From the NCBI GenBank assembly GCA_017479865.1, contig JAFVBS010000016.1:1-60658 (forward strand): a stretch of 60,658 bases of DNA. The letters are read 5' to 3'. The notes under the pieces were generated by a model. It was given only the letters and a program-made list of their open reading frames with translations, was not told the DNA's origin and made no database searches. Positions 9,094 through 17,293 of this stretch are shown piece after piece (the first letter of the stretch is position 1; every line of letters begins with the position of its first letter). This DNA is from Clostridia bacterium. GTDB lineage: Bacteria > Bacillota > Clostridia > TANB77 > CAG-508. Made by a program: the position numbers and the translations under genes.

Positions 9094-9534
9094 ATGGAAA
9101 TTAAACCAACGGTAAAACAAAAATATGATATGCAACAATATGTAACAGCATTAAAACAAAGGGTTCAAGAAAGAGCTCATCAGTTAGAACAAAACTGCGC
9201 AGATAAACAAAAGTGTGAATTGGCTAAATTGCAAGATGAGGTTACGGCATTGGCAGAAATATATAGACATTATTATTATGACGTATTTACCACAGCCAAT
9301 AATAGTGTTTTAGCGCAAATTGATAATGTTGAGCAGATTGAACAAATCTTAACTACTTCTAAGCAGCAAATGATTGAAGGGCAGATAGATAAAACCAGTT
9401 TAATAGAAGTTTTCAAAATGGCAAAGCAAAATCTATTAAAAATCTGCGAGATAGGAAAAATTAGTCAATATGCTGATATGTTCTTAGAAGAAAAGGAACA
9501 CGAAGAATCTAATGCACCAGAAGAAAGAGAATAA
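9094..9534 (+). CDS. Unknown coiled-coil protein inserted in the S10 operon
   Basis: I do not recognise this 146-residue protein. It is predicted to be mostly helical and acidic, with heptad-like stretches (KQRVQERAHQLEQN, CELAKLQDEVTALAEIYRHY, QIEQILTTSKQQMIEG) and a charged tail EEKEHEESNAPEERE. There is no signal peptide or membrane segment. It starts nine bases after the rplW stop, with only a distant GGGAG (13-nt spacing), so it probably depends on rplW translation, and it ends 49 bp before rplB. rplW and rplB are adjacent in nearly all bacteria, so the position is the notable point. Base composition matches its neighbours, so it does not look recently acquired. Confidence 0.7.
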   Translation: MEIKPTVKQKYDMQQYVTALKQRVQERAHQLEQNCADKQKCELAKLQDEVTALAEIYRHYYYDVFTTANNSVLAQIDNVEQIEQILTTSKQQMIEGQIDKTSLIEVFKMAKQNLLKICEIGKISQYADMFLEEKEHEESNAPEERE

Positions 9535-9583
9535 ATTATCGAGAAATAACTCGGAAAATAAATAATAAAGGAGAGAAAGAACA

Positions 9584-10411
9584 ATGGGAATGAAACACTT
9601 TAAAGCCTATACTCCATCAAGAAGAAACATGACTGTTTCAGACTTTGGAGAAATTACAAAGAAAACACCAGAAAAGACTTTACTTGCAACCAAAAAGAAA
9701 AATGCAGGTAGAAACTCATATGGTAGAATTACTGTAAGACATCAAGGTGGAGGAAATAGACAAAAATATAGAATTATTGATTTTAAAAGAAATAAAGAAG
9801 ATATGCCAGCAACTGTTATTGGAATTGAATACGATCCAAATAGAAGCGCAAACATTGCATTAATTGAATATGAAGATGGAGAAAAGGCGTATATTTTAGC
9901 ACCAGTTGGACTAAAAGATGGAGACAAAGTAATGGCTGGAGAACATAGCGACATTAAACCAGGAAACTGTATGAAAATTGAAAGAATTCCAGTAGGTACA
10001 ATGATTCATAATATTGAAATTCATCCGGGTCAAGGTGGAAAACTAGTAAGAGCAGCAGGTCAAGAAGCTCAATTAATGGCAAAAGAAGGAAAATATGCTC
10101 ATGTTAGATTACCTTCAGGAGAAATGAGATTAATCATGGCTGTATGTAGAGCAACTATTGGAACAGTAGGAAATACAGATCATGAAAATGTAAAAATTGG
10201 TAAAGCAGGAAGAACAAGACATATGGGAATTAGACCAACTGTTAGAGGTTCTGTTATGAACCCAGTAGATCACCCTCATGGTGGTGGTGAAGGTAAAGCT
10301 CCAGTAGGACACGCAGGACCAATGACTCCTTGGGGTAAACCAGCACTTGGATATAAGACAAGAAAGAAAAATAAACAAACCAACAAGTTTATTGTAAAAA
10401 GGAGGAAATAA
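9584..10411 (+). CDS. rplB: 50S ribosomal protein L2
   Basis: L2 is essential for subunit association and peptidyl transfer. The 275 residues include [20 protein letters not shown], the conserved [16 protein letters not shown] core and the C-terminal [20 protein letters not shown] motif with its functionally important histidine. AAAGGAGAG precedes the ATG. It is three bases from rpsS. Confidence 0.98.
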   Translation: MGMKHFKAYTPSRRNMTVSDFGEITKKTPEKTLLATKKKNAGRNSYGRITVRHQGGGNRQKYRIIDFKRNKEDMPATVIGIEYDPNRSANIALIEYEDGEKAYILAPVGLKDGDKVMAGEHSDIKPGNCMKIERIPVGTMIHNIEIHPGQGGKLVRAAGQEAQLMAKEGKYAHVRLPSGEMRLIMAVCRATIGTVGNTDHENVKIGKAGRTRHMGIRPTVRGSVMNPVDHPHGGGEGKAPVGHAGPMTPWGKPALGYKTRKKNKQTNKFIVKRRK

Positions 10412-10414
10412 GCT

Positions 10415-10693
10415 ATGTCAAGATCAAGCAAAAAAGTTCCATTTGTTGCTCCAGCGTTGATGAAAAGAATTGAAGCAATGAACGAAACTGGTAACAAAGA
10501 AGTACTCAAAACATGGTCAAGAGCTTCTACTATTTACCCACAAATGGTTGGACACACTATTGCTGTTCATGATGGTAGAAAACATGTCCCAGTATATATT
10601 ACTGAAGAAATGATTGGTCATAAATTAGGTGAATTTGCACCTACAAGAACTTTTAAAGGACATTCAGGAGACAAAACAACAACTAAGAAATAG
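10415..10693 (+). CDS. rpsS: 30S ribosomal protein S19
   Basis: S19 binds 16S rRNA with S13 in the 30S head. The 92 residues contain [40 protein letters not shown] and [16 protein letters not shown], all diagnostic. AAAAGGAGGAAATAAGCT precedes the ATG, lying in the 3' end of rplB. Confidence 0.98.
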   Translation: MSRSSKKVPFVAPALMKRIEAMNETGNKEVLKTWSRASTIYPQMVGHTIAVHDGRKHVPVYITEEMIGHKLGEFAPTRTFKGHSGDKTTTKK

Positions 10694-10720
10694 AAAATAG
10701 TCTAAAAGGAGGAAAAAATC

Positions 10721-11077
10721 ATGGAAGAAGAAGTGATCGTTCCATCAGCAGAGGCTACTCTAAGATATGCTAGAATTTCTAGCAGAAAAGTAAAAATTGT
10801 AGCTGACTTGATGAGAGGAAAAGATATTGACGAAGCTTTAGCAATTGCTAAATATGCGCCAAAAGCATCTAGTGAAATTTTAGAAAAATTACTTAAATCA
10901 GCAATTGCCAATGCAGAAAATAACCATCACATGGCACATGAAAAATTATATGTTGCTGAAATTTATGCAAATCAAGGTCCAACATTAAAGAGAATTAGAC
11001 CAGCTGCAAAAGGTTCGGCATCACGAATTAGAAAAAGAACAAGCCATATTACAATCGTGTTAAAAGAAAGAGATTAA
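10721..11077 (+). CDS. rplV: 50S ribosomal protein L22
   Basis: L22 extends a hairpin into the exit tunnel. The 118 residues show [20 protein letters not shown] at the N-terminus and the tunnel hairpin [18 protein letters not shown] followed by [11 protein letters not shown] strong AAAAGGAGGAAAAAATC site precedes the ATG. It sits in the standard position between rpsS and rpsC. Confidence 0.97.
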   Translation: MEEEVIVPSAEATLRYARISSRKVKIVADLMRGKDIDEALAIAKYAPKASSEILEKLLKSAIANAENNHHMAHEKLYVAEIYANQGPTLKRIRPAAKGSASRIRKRTSHITIVLKERD

Positions 11078-11096
11078 GGAAGGAGGACTTAACAAA

Positions 11097-11756
11097 ATGG
11101 GACAAAAAATGGATCCTAACGGATTAAGAGTAGGTATCATTAAAGATTGGAATTCTAAATGGTATGCAGATAAAAAGAATTTTAGTGATTATCTAGTAGA
11201 AGATCATAAAATCCGCGAATATGTTAAGAAAAAATTATATGTTGCTTGTATTTATAAAGTTGTCATTGAGAGAACTGCAAAATTTGTAAGAGTAAATGTT
11301 TATGCTGCAAAACCAGGCTTAATTATTGGAAAAGGTGGAAATTTAGCAGAAACATTAAAAGTAGAACTTGAAAAAATGATAGGCAAAACAGTTAACCTCA
11401 ATATTGTTGAGGTAAAAAAGACTGATTTAGATGCACAACTAGTTGCTGAAAATATTGCAGGACAACTAGAAAGAAGAATTTCTTTTAGAAGAGCTATGAA
11501 ACAATGTATGCAAAAAACCATGAAAGAAGGAGCTTTAGGTATTAAAACCGCAGTATCTGGAAGACTTGGTGGAGCAGACATGGCTAGAACAGAATTCTAT
11601 AAAGAAGGTACCATTCCACTTCAAACTTTAAGAGCTGATATCGATTATGGATTTGCAGAGGCAAATACAACTTATGGAAAAATTGGCGTAAAAGTTTGGA
11701 TATATAAAGGAGAAATTCTTCCAGCGAAAAAGAAAGTGGAAGGAGGAGACAAATAA
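11097..11756 (+). CDS. rpsC: 30S ribosomal protein S3
   Basis: S3 forms part of the mRNA entry site with helicase activity. The 219 residues start [21 protein letters not shown] and carry the KH motif [15 protein letters not shown] and the C-terminal [17 protein letters not shown] and [21 protein letters not shown]. The AGGAGG is close to the ATG. The last base overlaps the rplP start. Confidence 0.98.
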   Translation: MGQKMDPNGLRVGIIKDWNSKWYADKKNFSDYLVEDHKIREYVKKKLYVACIYKVVIERTAKFVRVNVYAAKPGLIIGKGGNLAETLKVELEKMIGKTVNLNIVEVKKTDLDAQLVAENIAGQLERRISFRRAMKQCMQKTMKEGALGIKTAVSGRLGGADMARTEFYKEGTIPLQTLRADIDYGFAEANTTYGKIGVKVWIYKGEILPAKKKVEGGDK

Positions 11757-12196
11757 TGCCATTAATGCCAAAAAGAACTAAATATAGAAAACAACAAAAA
11801 GGTAGAGTAAGAGGAAAAGCTACAAGAGGAAATCAAGTAACAGACGGAGAATTTGGTCTACAATCTCAAGAGATTGGATTAATTACTTCTAATCAAATTG
11901 AAGCAGCCCGTGTTGCAATGACACGTTATATCAAAAGAGGTGGAAAGGTTTGGATTAAAATTTTCCCTGACAAACCTATGACAGCAAAACCTATTGGTAC
12001 TCGTATGGGTAAAGGTAAAGGTGCCGTAGAATATTGGGTAGCTGCTGTAAAACCAGGAAGGGTAATGTTTGAAATTGCTGGAGTTCCAGAAGAAACTGCA
12101 AAAGAAGCTCTTCGTTTAGCAGCGAATAAACTATCTGTAAAATGTAAGTTTGTCAAAAGAGAAACTGAAGTAGGTGGTGATAGTGATGAAGATTAA
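11756..12196 (+). CDS. rplP: 50S ribosomal protein L16
   Basis: L16 binds near the A-site tRNA and is the last large protein added to 50S. The 146 residues begin [17 protein letters not shown] and include [20 protein letters not shown], the [20 protein letters not shown] loop and [19 protein letters not shown]. The ATG shares a base with the rpsC stop. Its 3' end overlaps the rpmC start by 11 bp. Confidence 0.98.
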   Translation: MPLMPKRTKYRKQQKGRVRGKATRGNQVTDGEFGLQSQEIGLITSNQIEAARVAMTRYIKRGGKVWIKIFPDKPMTAKPIGTRMGKGKGAVEYWVAAVKPGRVMFEIAGVPEETAKEALRLAANKLSVKCKFVKRETEVGGDSDED

Positions 12197-12389
12197 TAAA
12201 ATAAAAGAAATGTCTTCACCAGATTTAGAAAAAGAGTTAGCTGAATTAAAGAATGAATTATTCAAATTAAGATTTAGCCTAGCAACTAACGGATTAGATA
12301 ATCCTATGAAAATTAAAGAAGTGAAAAAAGACATTGCAAAAATTAAGACAATATTAAGAGAAAGAGAACTTAATGAAGTTAAGAAATAA
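12186..12389 (+). CDS. rpmC: 50S ribosomal protein L29
   Basis: L29 sits near the tunnel exit beside L23. The 67 residues [20 protein letters not shown] and [20 protein letters not shown] fit the family. I chose the ATG at 12186 because AGGTGG (12172-12177) is eight bases upstream; an in-frame GTG further up would use that same sequence. The start lies within the 3' end of rplP. Confidence 0.93.
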   Translation: MKINKIKEMSSPDLEKELAELKNELFKLRFSLATNGLDNPMKIKEVKKDIAKIKTILRERELNEVKK

Positions 12390-12392
12390 AAG

Positions 12393-12460
12393 CCGGTGCG
12401 GGATATACTTTAGCTTTAAAGAAATGACTCTAGAAAAAGGCGTGTATCCGATAGAAAATC
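12393..12460 (+). repeat. P-family intergenic hairpin element, copy A (rpmC-rpsQ)
   Basis: An outer stem GGATATAC (12401-12408) with GTGTATCC (12442-12449) encloses a hairpin CTTTA (12408-12412), loop GCTT, TAAAG (12417-12421), then GAAATGAC, and ends with the tail CCGATAGAAAATC before the rpsQ ribosome binding site. Copies B and C repeat this layout with different stem bases that still pair. It fills the whole rpmC-rpsQ gap. Confidence 0.7.
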
Positions 12461-12477
12461 TAAGAAAGGAGAAGATT

Positions 12478-12741
12478 ATGGAAGAGAGAAATCTTCGTAA
12501 AGTAATGATTGGCAAAGTTGTTTCAGACAAAATGGATAAAACAGTTGTTGTGGCTGTTGAAACAAGTGAAATGAACAAAATGTATGGAAAAATTCAAAAA
12601 AGAACATACAAATTAAAAGCTCATGATGAAAACAATGAATGTCAAACAGGTGATAAAGTAAAAGTAATGGAAACAAGACCACTTTCTAAAGATAAGAGAT
12701 GGAGAGTAGTTGAAGTAATGGAAAAGGCAGTGATTAAATAA
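12478..12741 (+). CDS. rpsQ: 30S ribosomal protein S17
   Basis: S17 is a primary 16S rRNA binder. The 87 residues [38 protein letters not shown] and [20 protein letters not shown] are diagnostic. The reading frame is open upstream through the P-family element, but the ATG at 12478 with AAGGAG just before it matches the family start. It lies between two P-family hairpins. Confidence 0.97.
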   Translation: MEERNLRKVMIGKVVSDKMDKTVVVAVETSEMNKMYGKIQKRTYKLKAHDENNECQTGDKVKVMETRPLSKDKRWRVVEVMEKAVIK

Positions 12742-12750
12742 CTTGAAACC

Positions 12751-12815
12751 AAGCAGGGACATACTTTAACCTTAAGGAAATAACCCTATGAAAAAGCGTG
12801 TACCCAATAGAAAAC
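12751..12815 (+). repeat. P-family intergenic hairpin element, copy B (rpsQ-rplN)
   Basis: The outer strand GGGACATAC (12756-12764) faces GCGTGTACCC (12796-12805). The inner hairpin is CTTTA (12764-12768), loop ACCT, TAAGG (12773-12777), with one T-G pair. The tail CCCAATAGAAAACTAAA matches copies A, C and D. The region is open in frame with rplN and creates a false N-terminal extension. Confidence 0.7.
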
Positions 12816-12847
12816 TAAAAATAGTAGAGAAAAGGAGGATACCTAAA

Positions 12848-13216
12848 ATGGTACAACAACAAAGTATATTAAAAGTTGCTGACAATACTGGAGCAAAAGA
12901 AATTATGTGTATCAGATGCTTAGGCGGTTCATATAGAAAATATGCCGGAGTAGGGGACATTATTGTTGCTTCTGTTAAAACAGCTACACCAGGTGGCGTT
13001 GTAAAAAAAGGTGATGTAGTCAAAGCAGTTGTTGTAAGAACAAAAAAGCCAGTGAGAAGAGCAGATGGTTCTTATGTGAGATTTGACGAAAATGCAGCAG
13101 TTATTATTAAAGATGATAAAACTCCAAAAGGAACTCGTATTTTTGGACCTGTTGCAAGAGAATTAAGAGATGGAGATTATATGAAAATTTTATCTCTAGC
13201 TCCTGAGGTACTCTAG
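12848..13216 (+). CDS. rplN: 50S ribosomal protein L14
   Basis: L14 contacts the 30S subunit at bridge B8. The 122 residues begin [20 protein letters not shown] and contain [17 protein letters not shown] and [20 protein letters not shown], at exact family length. The ATG at 12848 follows AAAAGGAGG; the upstream open frame belongs to a P-family element. The last base of its TAG stop is the first base of the B-family palindrome. Confidence 0.98.
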   Translation: MVQQQSILKVADNTGAKEIMCIRCLGGSYRKYAGVGDIIVASVKTATPGGVVKKGDVVKAVVVRTKKPVRRADGSYVRFDENAAVIIKDDKTPKGTRIFGPVARELRDGDYMKILSLAPEVL

Positions 13217-13336
13217 AACAAATGAAAAGCTTCGTCTAACGGTGTTAGCCATCACAAAAATTTTTTCAACATACAACTCGTATAGTTTCAAAAATTTTTG
13301 CTTGGCTGCCTAGTTATACTCGCTTTTGATTTGTTC
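13216..13336. repeat. B-family intergenic palindrome, copy a (rplN-rplX)
   Basis: End repeats GAACAAATGAAAAGC (13216-13230) and GCTTTTGATTTGTTC (13322-13336) pair at 14 of 15 positions, with a central G-G mismatch. Interior AAAAATTTTTT and AAAAATTTTTG arms flank an apical ATAC-AACTC-GTAT hairpin. The left repeat overlaps the rplN stop codon. Loop motifs such as CTGCCTAG recur in the other copies. Confidence 0.8.
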
Positions 13337-13372
13337 AGGAAAGTTTACAAATAAAAGAGGTGAAAATAAAAT

Positions 13373-13681
13373 ATGAAAATAAAAAATGGTGATACTGTTA
13401 AAGTTTTATCTGGAAATGATAAAGGAAAAACTGGAGAAGTTTTAGAAGTAATCCCTAAAACAGAAAAGATCATTGTTAAAGGTGTTAATATCAGAAAAAA
13501 ACATGTTAAACCTAGAAAACAAGGAGAAGAAGGCGGAATTATTCCAGTAGAATGCGCCATCCATAGCAGCAAAGTAAATGTTGTATGTCCAAAATGTGGA
13601 AAAGCAGCAAGAGTGGGATATATCATTGAAAAAGATGAAAAAGTACGTGTTTGTAAGAAATGTGGAAACAAATTAAAATAG
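13373..13681 (+). CDS. rplX: 50S ribosomal protein L24
   Basis: L24 initiates 50S assembly. The 102 residues open MKIKNGDTVKVLSGNDKGKT, a KOW motif, then VKGVNIRKKHVKPRKQGEEG. The C-terminal part holds a four-cysteine zinc-ribbon pair (VCPKCGKAAR and VCKKCGNKLK), seen in a subset of L24 proteins. AAAGAGGTG precedes the ATG. It follows a palindrome and precedes rplE by 21 bp. Confidence 0.97.
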   Translation: MKIKNGDTVKVLSGNDKGKTGEVLEVIPKTEKIIVKGVNIRKKHVKPRKQGEEGGIIPVECAIHSSKVNVVCPKCGKAARVGYIIEKDEKVRVCKKCGNKLK

Positions 13682-13702
13682 GAAGGAGGTCTACAATAGA
13701 CT

Positions 13703-14245
13703 ATGGAAATATTAAAAGAACAATATCAAAAAGAAGTAATACCAGCATTAATGAAAAAATTTAATTATAAGTCAGTGATGGAAGTTCCAAAACTTGAAAA
13801 AATTGTCATTAATATTGGATTAGGAGATATTAAAGATAATCCTAAATCATTAGAAAATGCAATAAATGATTTAACGATTATTACAGGACAAAAACCAATT
13901 GTTACAAAGGCAAAAAAAGCAATTGCTGCCTTCAAAATTAGAGAAGGTGTTAACATGGGATGCAAAGTAACATTAAGAAGTGGAAAAATGTATGATTTTG
14001 CATATAAACTATTTAATAGCGCATTACCAAGAGTAAGAGACTTTAGAGGAGTATCAAATAATTCATTTGATGGAAGAGGAAATTATTCAATGGGAATTAA
14101 AGAACAATTGATTTTCCCTGAAATCGAATATGATAAAATTGATAAAATTAGAGGAATGGATATTATATTCGTTACTACTGCAAAGACTGATGAAGAAGCA
14201 AAAGAATTATTAAGCTTACTTGGAATGCCATTCCAAAATAATTAG
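13703..14245 (+). CDS. rplE: 50S ribosomal protein L5
   Basis: L5 carries 5S rRNA into the central protuberance. The 180 residues contain [40 protein letters not shown] and [20 protein letters not shown], the standard signature, at typical length. AGGAGG lies 10-15 bases before the ATG. The gene order rplX-rplE-rpsN is conserved. Confidence 0.98.
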   Translation: MEILKEQYQKEVIPALMKKFNYKSVMEVPKLEKIVINIGLGDIKDNPKSLENAINDLTIITGQKPIVTKAKKAIAAFKIREGVNMGCKVTLRSGKMYDFAYKLFNSALPRVRDFRGVSNNSFDGRGNYSMGIKEQLIFPEIEYDKIDKIRGMDIIFVTTAKTDEEAKELLSLLGMPFQNN

Positions 14246-14277
14246 TAAAAAGTAGTAGGAAAGGAAAGGAGAATTTC

Positions 14278-14463
14278 ATGGCTAAAACATCTTTAAAAGT
14301 AAAACAACAAAGAGCGCAAAAATACAAAACAAGAGAATATAACCGTTGCAAAATTTGTGGAAGACCACATGCATATATTAGAAAATATGGAATTTGCCGT
14401 GTATGCTTTAGAGAGCTAGCTCATAAAGGAGAGATTCCGGGAGTGAAAAAGGCAAGCTGGTAG
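14278..14463 (+). CDS. rpsN: 30S ribosomal protein S14, zinc-binding type (type Z)
   Basis: S14 is in the 30S head. The 61-residue short form carries the C+ zinc motif CKICGRPH...CRVCF and ends [16 protein letters not shown], which is the type Z form of Firmicutes. AAAGGAGAATTTC precedes the ATG. A B-family palindrome starts one base after the stop codon. Confidence 0.98.
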   Translation: MAKTSLKVKQQRAQKYKTREYNRCKICGRPHAYIRKYGICRVCFRELAHKGEIPGVKKASW

Positions 14464-14464
14464 A

Positions 14465-14589
14465 AAATTTGCTTGAAAATCAGCAGCCTGCGTCGTTGAA
14501 CTACATAAAAATTTATTCGATGTACCAAAGTACTATCTCAAAAATTTTTATTTGTTCGCCTAGCATTCTACTAATTTTGAAGCAAATTT
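14465..14589. repeat. B-family intergenic palindrome, copy b (rpsN-rpsH)
   Basis: End repeats AAATTTGCTTGAAAAT (14465-14480) and ATTTTGAAGCAAATTT (14574-14589) pair at 15 of 16 positions, with the same G-G mismatch as copy a. The apex is GTAC-CAAA-GTAC. Shared motifs CAGCAGCCTGCGTCGTTG and TTCGCCTAGC link it to copies c and d. It fills nearly the whole gap. Confidence 0.82.
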
Positions 14590-14635
14590 AAAGGTAAAAT
14601 TTCAAAAAGAAGAATTGAAAAGAGGAGGTAAGAGA

Positions 14636-15034
14636 ATGAATACAACTGACCCAATTGCAGATATGTTAACAAGAATTAGAAATGCCAATAGTTCAAAACA
14701 TAAAACTGTTGATGTTCCTGCATCTAATATGAAAAGAGCCATTGCTTCAATTCTATTTAGAGAAGGATATATTGCAGCTTATGAAGAATTAAATGATAAT
14801 AGCCAAGTGGTTATTAGAATTACATTAAAATATGACGAAAATGGCGTAAGAGTTATTGATGGTATTAAAAGAATTAGTAAGCCAGGACTAAGAGTATATG
14901 CTACTAAGGATGAACTACCACAAGTTCTAAATGGCTTAGGAATTGCTTTAATTTCTACTTCAAAAGGAATTAAAACAGATAAAGAAGCAAGAGCAGAAGG
15001 ACTTGGAGGAGAAGTTCTAGCCTATGTTTGGTAA
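14636..15034 (+). CDS. rpsH: 30S ribosomal protein S8
   Basis: S8 binds helix 21 of 16S rRNA and often autoregulates the spc operon. The 132 residues [37 protein letters not shown] and [20 protein letters not shown] fit exactly. The ATG at 14636 follows AGAGGAGG; a TTG further up is in frame but lacks a suitable site. It sits between rpsN and rplF. Confidence 0.97.
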   Translation: MNTTDPIADMLTRIRNANSSKHKTVDVPASNMKRAIASILFREGYIAAYEELNDNSQVVIRITLKYDENGVRVIDGIKRISKPGLRVYATKDELPQVLNGLGIALISTSKGIKTDKEARAEGLGGEVLAYVW

Positions 15035-15083
15035 TATAAAATAAAGATTTTTATTAATTTTGAAAAGGAGGGAAAACAAAACT

Positions 15084-15623
15084 ATGTCAAGAATAGGAAA
15101 TAAACCTATTACTGTACCAGAAGGTGTTGAAGTAAAATTAGACGGAAATCATATTACAGTTAAAGGACCAAAAGGAACTCTAGAAAGAGATCTACATAGA
15201 AATATGAAGATTACCTTAGATGGTAATACAATTACTGTAACAAGACCTAATGATGAAGCAGAAAATAGAAGCTTACATGGATTAACAAGAACTTTAATTA
15301 ATAACATGATTGAAGGAGTTGTTCATGAATTTAAAAGAGAACTAGAAATTAATGGTGTTGGCTATAGAGCACAAAAACAAGGAAACAAATTAGTAATGAA
15401 CTTAGGATACTCTCATTCAGTTGAGATAGATCCACCAGCAGGAGTTACATTTGATTTAACAGACGCTAACCATATTGTTGTAAGAGGAATTGATAAAGAA
15501 GTAGTTGGTCAAACAGCAGCTGTTATTAGAACAAAGAGACCACCTGAGGTTTATAGAGGTAAGGGTATTAAATATGCAGAAGAGCATATTAGACGTAAAG
15601 AAGGTAAAGCCGGTAAGAAGTAA
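15084..15623 (+). CDS. rplF: 50S ribosomal protein L6
   Basis: L6 stabilises the sarcin-ricin region and factor binding. The 179 residues begin MSRIGNKPITVPEGVEVKLD, with GPKGTLERDLH, and end in the signature RPPEVYRGKGIKYAEEHIRR. The ATG at 15084 follows AAGGAGG; an in-frame codon 24 bases upstream overlaps that site. It is followed by the longest palindromic spacer in the operon. Confidence 0.98.
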   Translation: MSRIGNKPITVPEGVEVKLDGNHITVKGPKGTLERDLHRNMKITLDGNTITVTRPNDEAENRSLHGLTRTLINNMIEGVVHEFKRELEINGVGYRAQKQGNKLVMNLGYSHSVEIDPPAGVTFDLTDANHIVVRGIDKEVVGQTAAVIRTKRPPEVYRGKGIKYAEEHIRRKEGKAGKK

Positions 15624-15642
15624 AATTACAGAAACGGAACAT

Positions 15643-15872
15643 AATTTAAATGAAAAACTTCGTCTTGCGTTGTTACACTTCATAAAAATTTTTTCGATGT
15701 ACAGATTGTACTACCTCAAAAATTTTTATTCGTGTGCCTAGCAAAACAACCTAACAAAATTTAAAAACAAAGTTTTAAGATTTTGTAACGGTTGCATAAC
15801 TAATTTCTACGAAAATTGCTTCTTAAAATCGCAATTTTCTAGAACTTAAAGAACTCGTTTTTGATTTAAATT
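15643..15872. repeat. B-family intergenic palindrome, copy c (rplF-rplR), extended
   Basis: End repeats AATTTAAATGAAAAAC (15643-15658) and GTTTTTGATTTAAATT (15857-15872) pair except for the same G-G mismatch as copies a and b. The first half has the family core: AAAAATTTTTT, GTAC-AGATT-GTAC apex, AAAAATTTTTA, GTGTGCCTAGC. The second half adds about 100 bp, including a perfect GAAAATTGC/GCAATTTTC hairpin (15810-15838). At 230 bp it is roughly twice the length of the other copies. Confidence 0.8.
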
Positions 15873-15914
15873 GATAGGGAATATCCTAAATAAATAGGAG
15901 AAAGGAGAAGAACG

Positions 15915-16274
15915 ATGATTAAGAAAACTGACAGAAAAATGGAAAGAGAAAGAAGACATATTAGAGTACGTAGAAAAATTTCTGGAACACCAGAAAGACC
16001 AAGATTATGCGTATATAGAAGTAATAGCAACCTTTATGTTCAAATTATTGATGATGTCGCTGGAAATACGTTAGTTCAAGCTTCTACTTTAGACAAAGAA
16101 GTAGCAACAAAGCATGCTAATCGTGAAGCTGCAAAAGAAGTAGGTACTTTAATTGCGAAAAGAGCTAGTGAAAAAAATATCAAAGAAGTTGTTTTTGATA
16201 GAGGCGGATACATTTATCATGGCGTAGTTAAAGAATTAGCAGAAGCAGCAAGAGAAGGCGGCTTAACATTCTAA
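15915..16274 (+). CDS. rplR: 50S ribosomal protein L18
   Basis: L18 binds 5S rRNA with L5. The 119 residues show [35 protein letters not shown] and the C-terminal [20 protein letters not shown], the family signature. AGAAAGGAGAAGAACG precedes the ATG. It is followed by a short P-family tail and rpsE. Confidence 0.98.
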   Translation: MIKKTDRKMERERRHIRVRRKISGTPERPRLCVYRSNSNLYVQIIDDVAGNTLVQASTLDKEVATKHANREAAKEVGTLIAKRASEKNIKEVVFDRGGYIYHGVVKELAEAAREGGLTF

Positions 16275-16284
16275 GAGAGTTATG

Positions 16285-16302
16285 AACCCGATAGAAAACT
16301 AA
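16285..16302 (+). repeat. P-family element remnant, copy D (rplR-rpsE)
   Basis: Only the 3' tail AACCCGATAGAAAACTAA of the P-family element is present, identical in layout to copies A and B. The hairpin part is missing. It lies in the rplR-rpsE gap, upstream of the rpsE ribosome binding site. Confidence 0.5.
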
Positions 16303-16330
16303 ATATTATAAAGTAAGGAGGAAAGAAAAA

Positions 16331-16822
16331 GTGCAATCAGAAAATACGACTGAATTAAAAGAAAAAGTAGTTGCAATCAACAGAGTAGCAAAAGTTGTAA
16401 AAGGTGGTAGAACCTTTAGATTTAGTGCTGTTGTTGTTGTTGGAGACGAAAACGGTCATGTTGGTGTAGGAAATGGAAAAGCTTCTGAAGTACCAGATGC
16501 AATAAAAAAAGCAATCGAAGAAGCTAAGAAAAATTTGGTAGAAGTTCCAATTGTTGGAACAACCATTCCACACGAATATGTTGGAAAATTTGGTAGTGCA
16601 AATGTTATGTTAAAGCCAGCAGCAGAAGGTACTGGAGTTATCGCAGGAGGTAGCGTAAGACCAGTATTAGAGCTTGCAGGATACAAAGATATTAGAACAA
16701 AGGTAATTGGAACCAATAATCCAAGAAACGTTGTTTATGCTACTATCGAAGGATTAAAAAGCATGCAAACAATTGAACAAGTAGCTCGTAAAAGAGGAAA
16801 AAAAGTAGAAGAAATCTTGTAA
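16331..16822 (+). CDS. rpsE: 30S ribosomal protein S5
   Basis: S5 shapes decoding accuracy. The 163 residues include [40 protein letters not shown] and [20 protein letters not shown]. The start is a GTG at 16331 with AGGAGG nine bases upstream. The gene normally between rpsE and rplO, rpmD (L30), is absent: only 36 bp separate the two. Confidence 0.98.
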   Translation: MQSENTTELKEKVVAINRVAKVVKGGRTFRFSAVVVVGDENGHVGVGNGKASEVPDAIKKAIEEAKKNLVEVPIVGTTIPHEYVGKFGSANVMLKPAAEGTGVIAGGSVRPVLELAGYKDIRTKVIGTNNPRNVVYATIEGLKSMQTIEQVARKRGKKVEEIL

Positions 16823-16858
16823 TACAATAAATTTAAAAATAGGAGGTGTCATGACAAA

Positions 16859-17293
16859 ATGAAATTAGACGAAATTAAGCCAGCACAAAAAGCAACAAAA
16901 AGAACAAGAGTTGGTCGTGGAGTTGGTTCAGGTCTTGGAAAAACTTCAGGAAGAGGACATAAAGGACAAAAAGCAAGAAGTGGTGGAGGAGTAAGACGTG
17001 GTTTTGAAGGTGGTCAAACTCCATTATATAGAAGATTACCAAAAAGAGGATTTACCAATATTTTTGCTAACAACTATACAGAAGTAACTCTTACTATGTT
17101 AAATAAAAGCTCAAAGGAAGATGTTACAGCTGAAAGTTTAGTAGAAGACGGAATCATCAAAAAAATTAATGACGGTATCGTTGTTCTTGCAACTGGAAAA
17201 TTAGAGAAAAAAGTAAACGTAAAAGCCGTAAGATTTACTAAAGCTGCTAAAGAACAAATCGAAGCTTTAGGAGGAAAGGCTGAGGTGATTTAA
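16859..17293 (+). CDS. rplO: 50S ribosomal protein L15
   Basis: L15 joins late in 50S assembly. The 144 residues contain [40 protein letters not shown] and a C-terminal [17 protein letters not shown] lies upstream of the ATG. Its TAA overlaps the secY ATG by one base. Confidence 0.98.
   Translation: MKLDEIKPAQKATKRTRVGRGVGSGLGKTSGRGHKGQKARSGGGVRRGFEGGQTPLYRRLPKRGFTNIFANNYTEVTLTMLNKSSKEDVTAESLVEDGIIKKINDGIVVLATGKLEKKVNVKAVRFTKAAKEQIEALGGKAEVI

Noticed and set aside
12373-12477. Longer N-terminus for S17 starting at 12373
   Set aside because: The extra codons are the P-family hairpin element; the ATG at 12478 has an AAGGAG site and matches the family start.
12788-12847. Longer N-terminus for L14 starting at 12788
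   Set aside because: The upstream frame is P-family copy B; the family start MVQQQS at 12848 has its own AGGAGG.
15505-15741. 78-codon plus-strand ORF over the end of rplF
   Set aside because: It overlaps rplF in another frame and then runs into a palindromic spacer; no ribosome binding site or family match.
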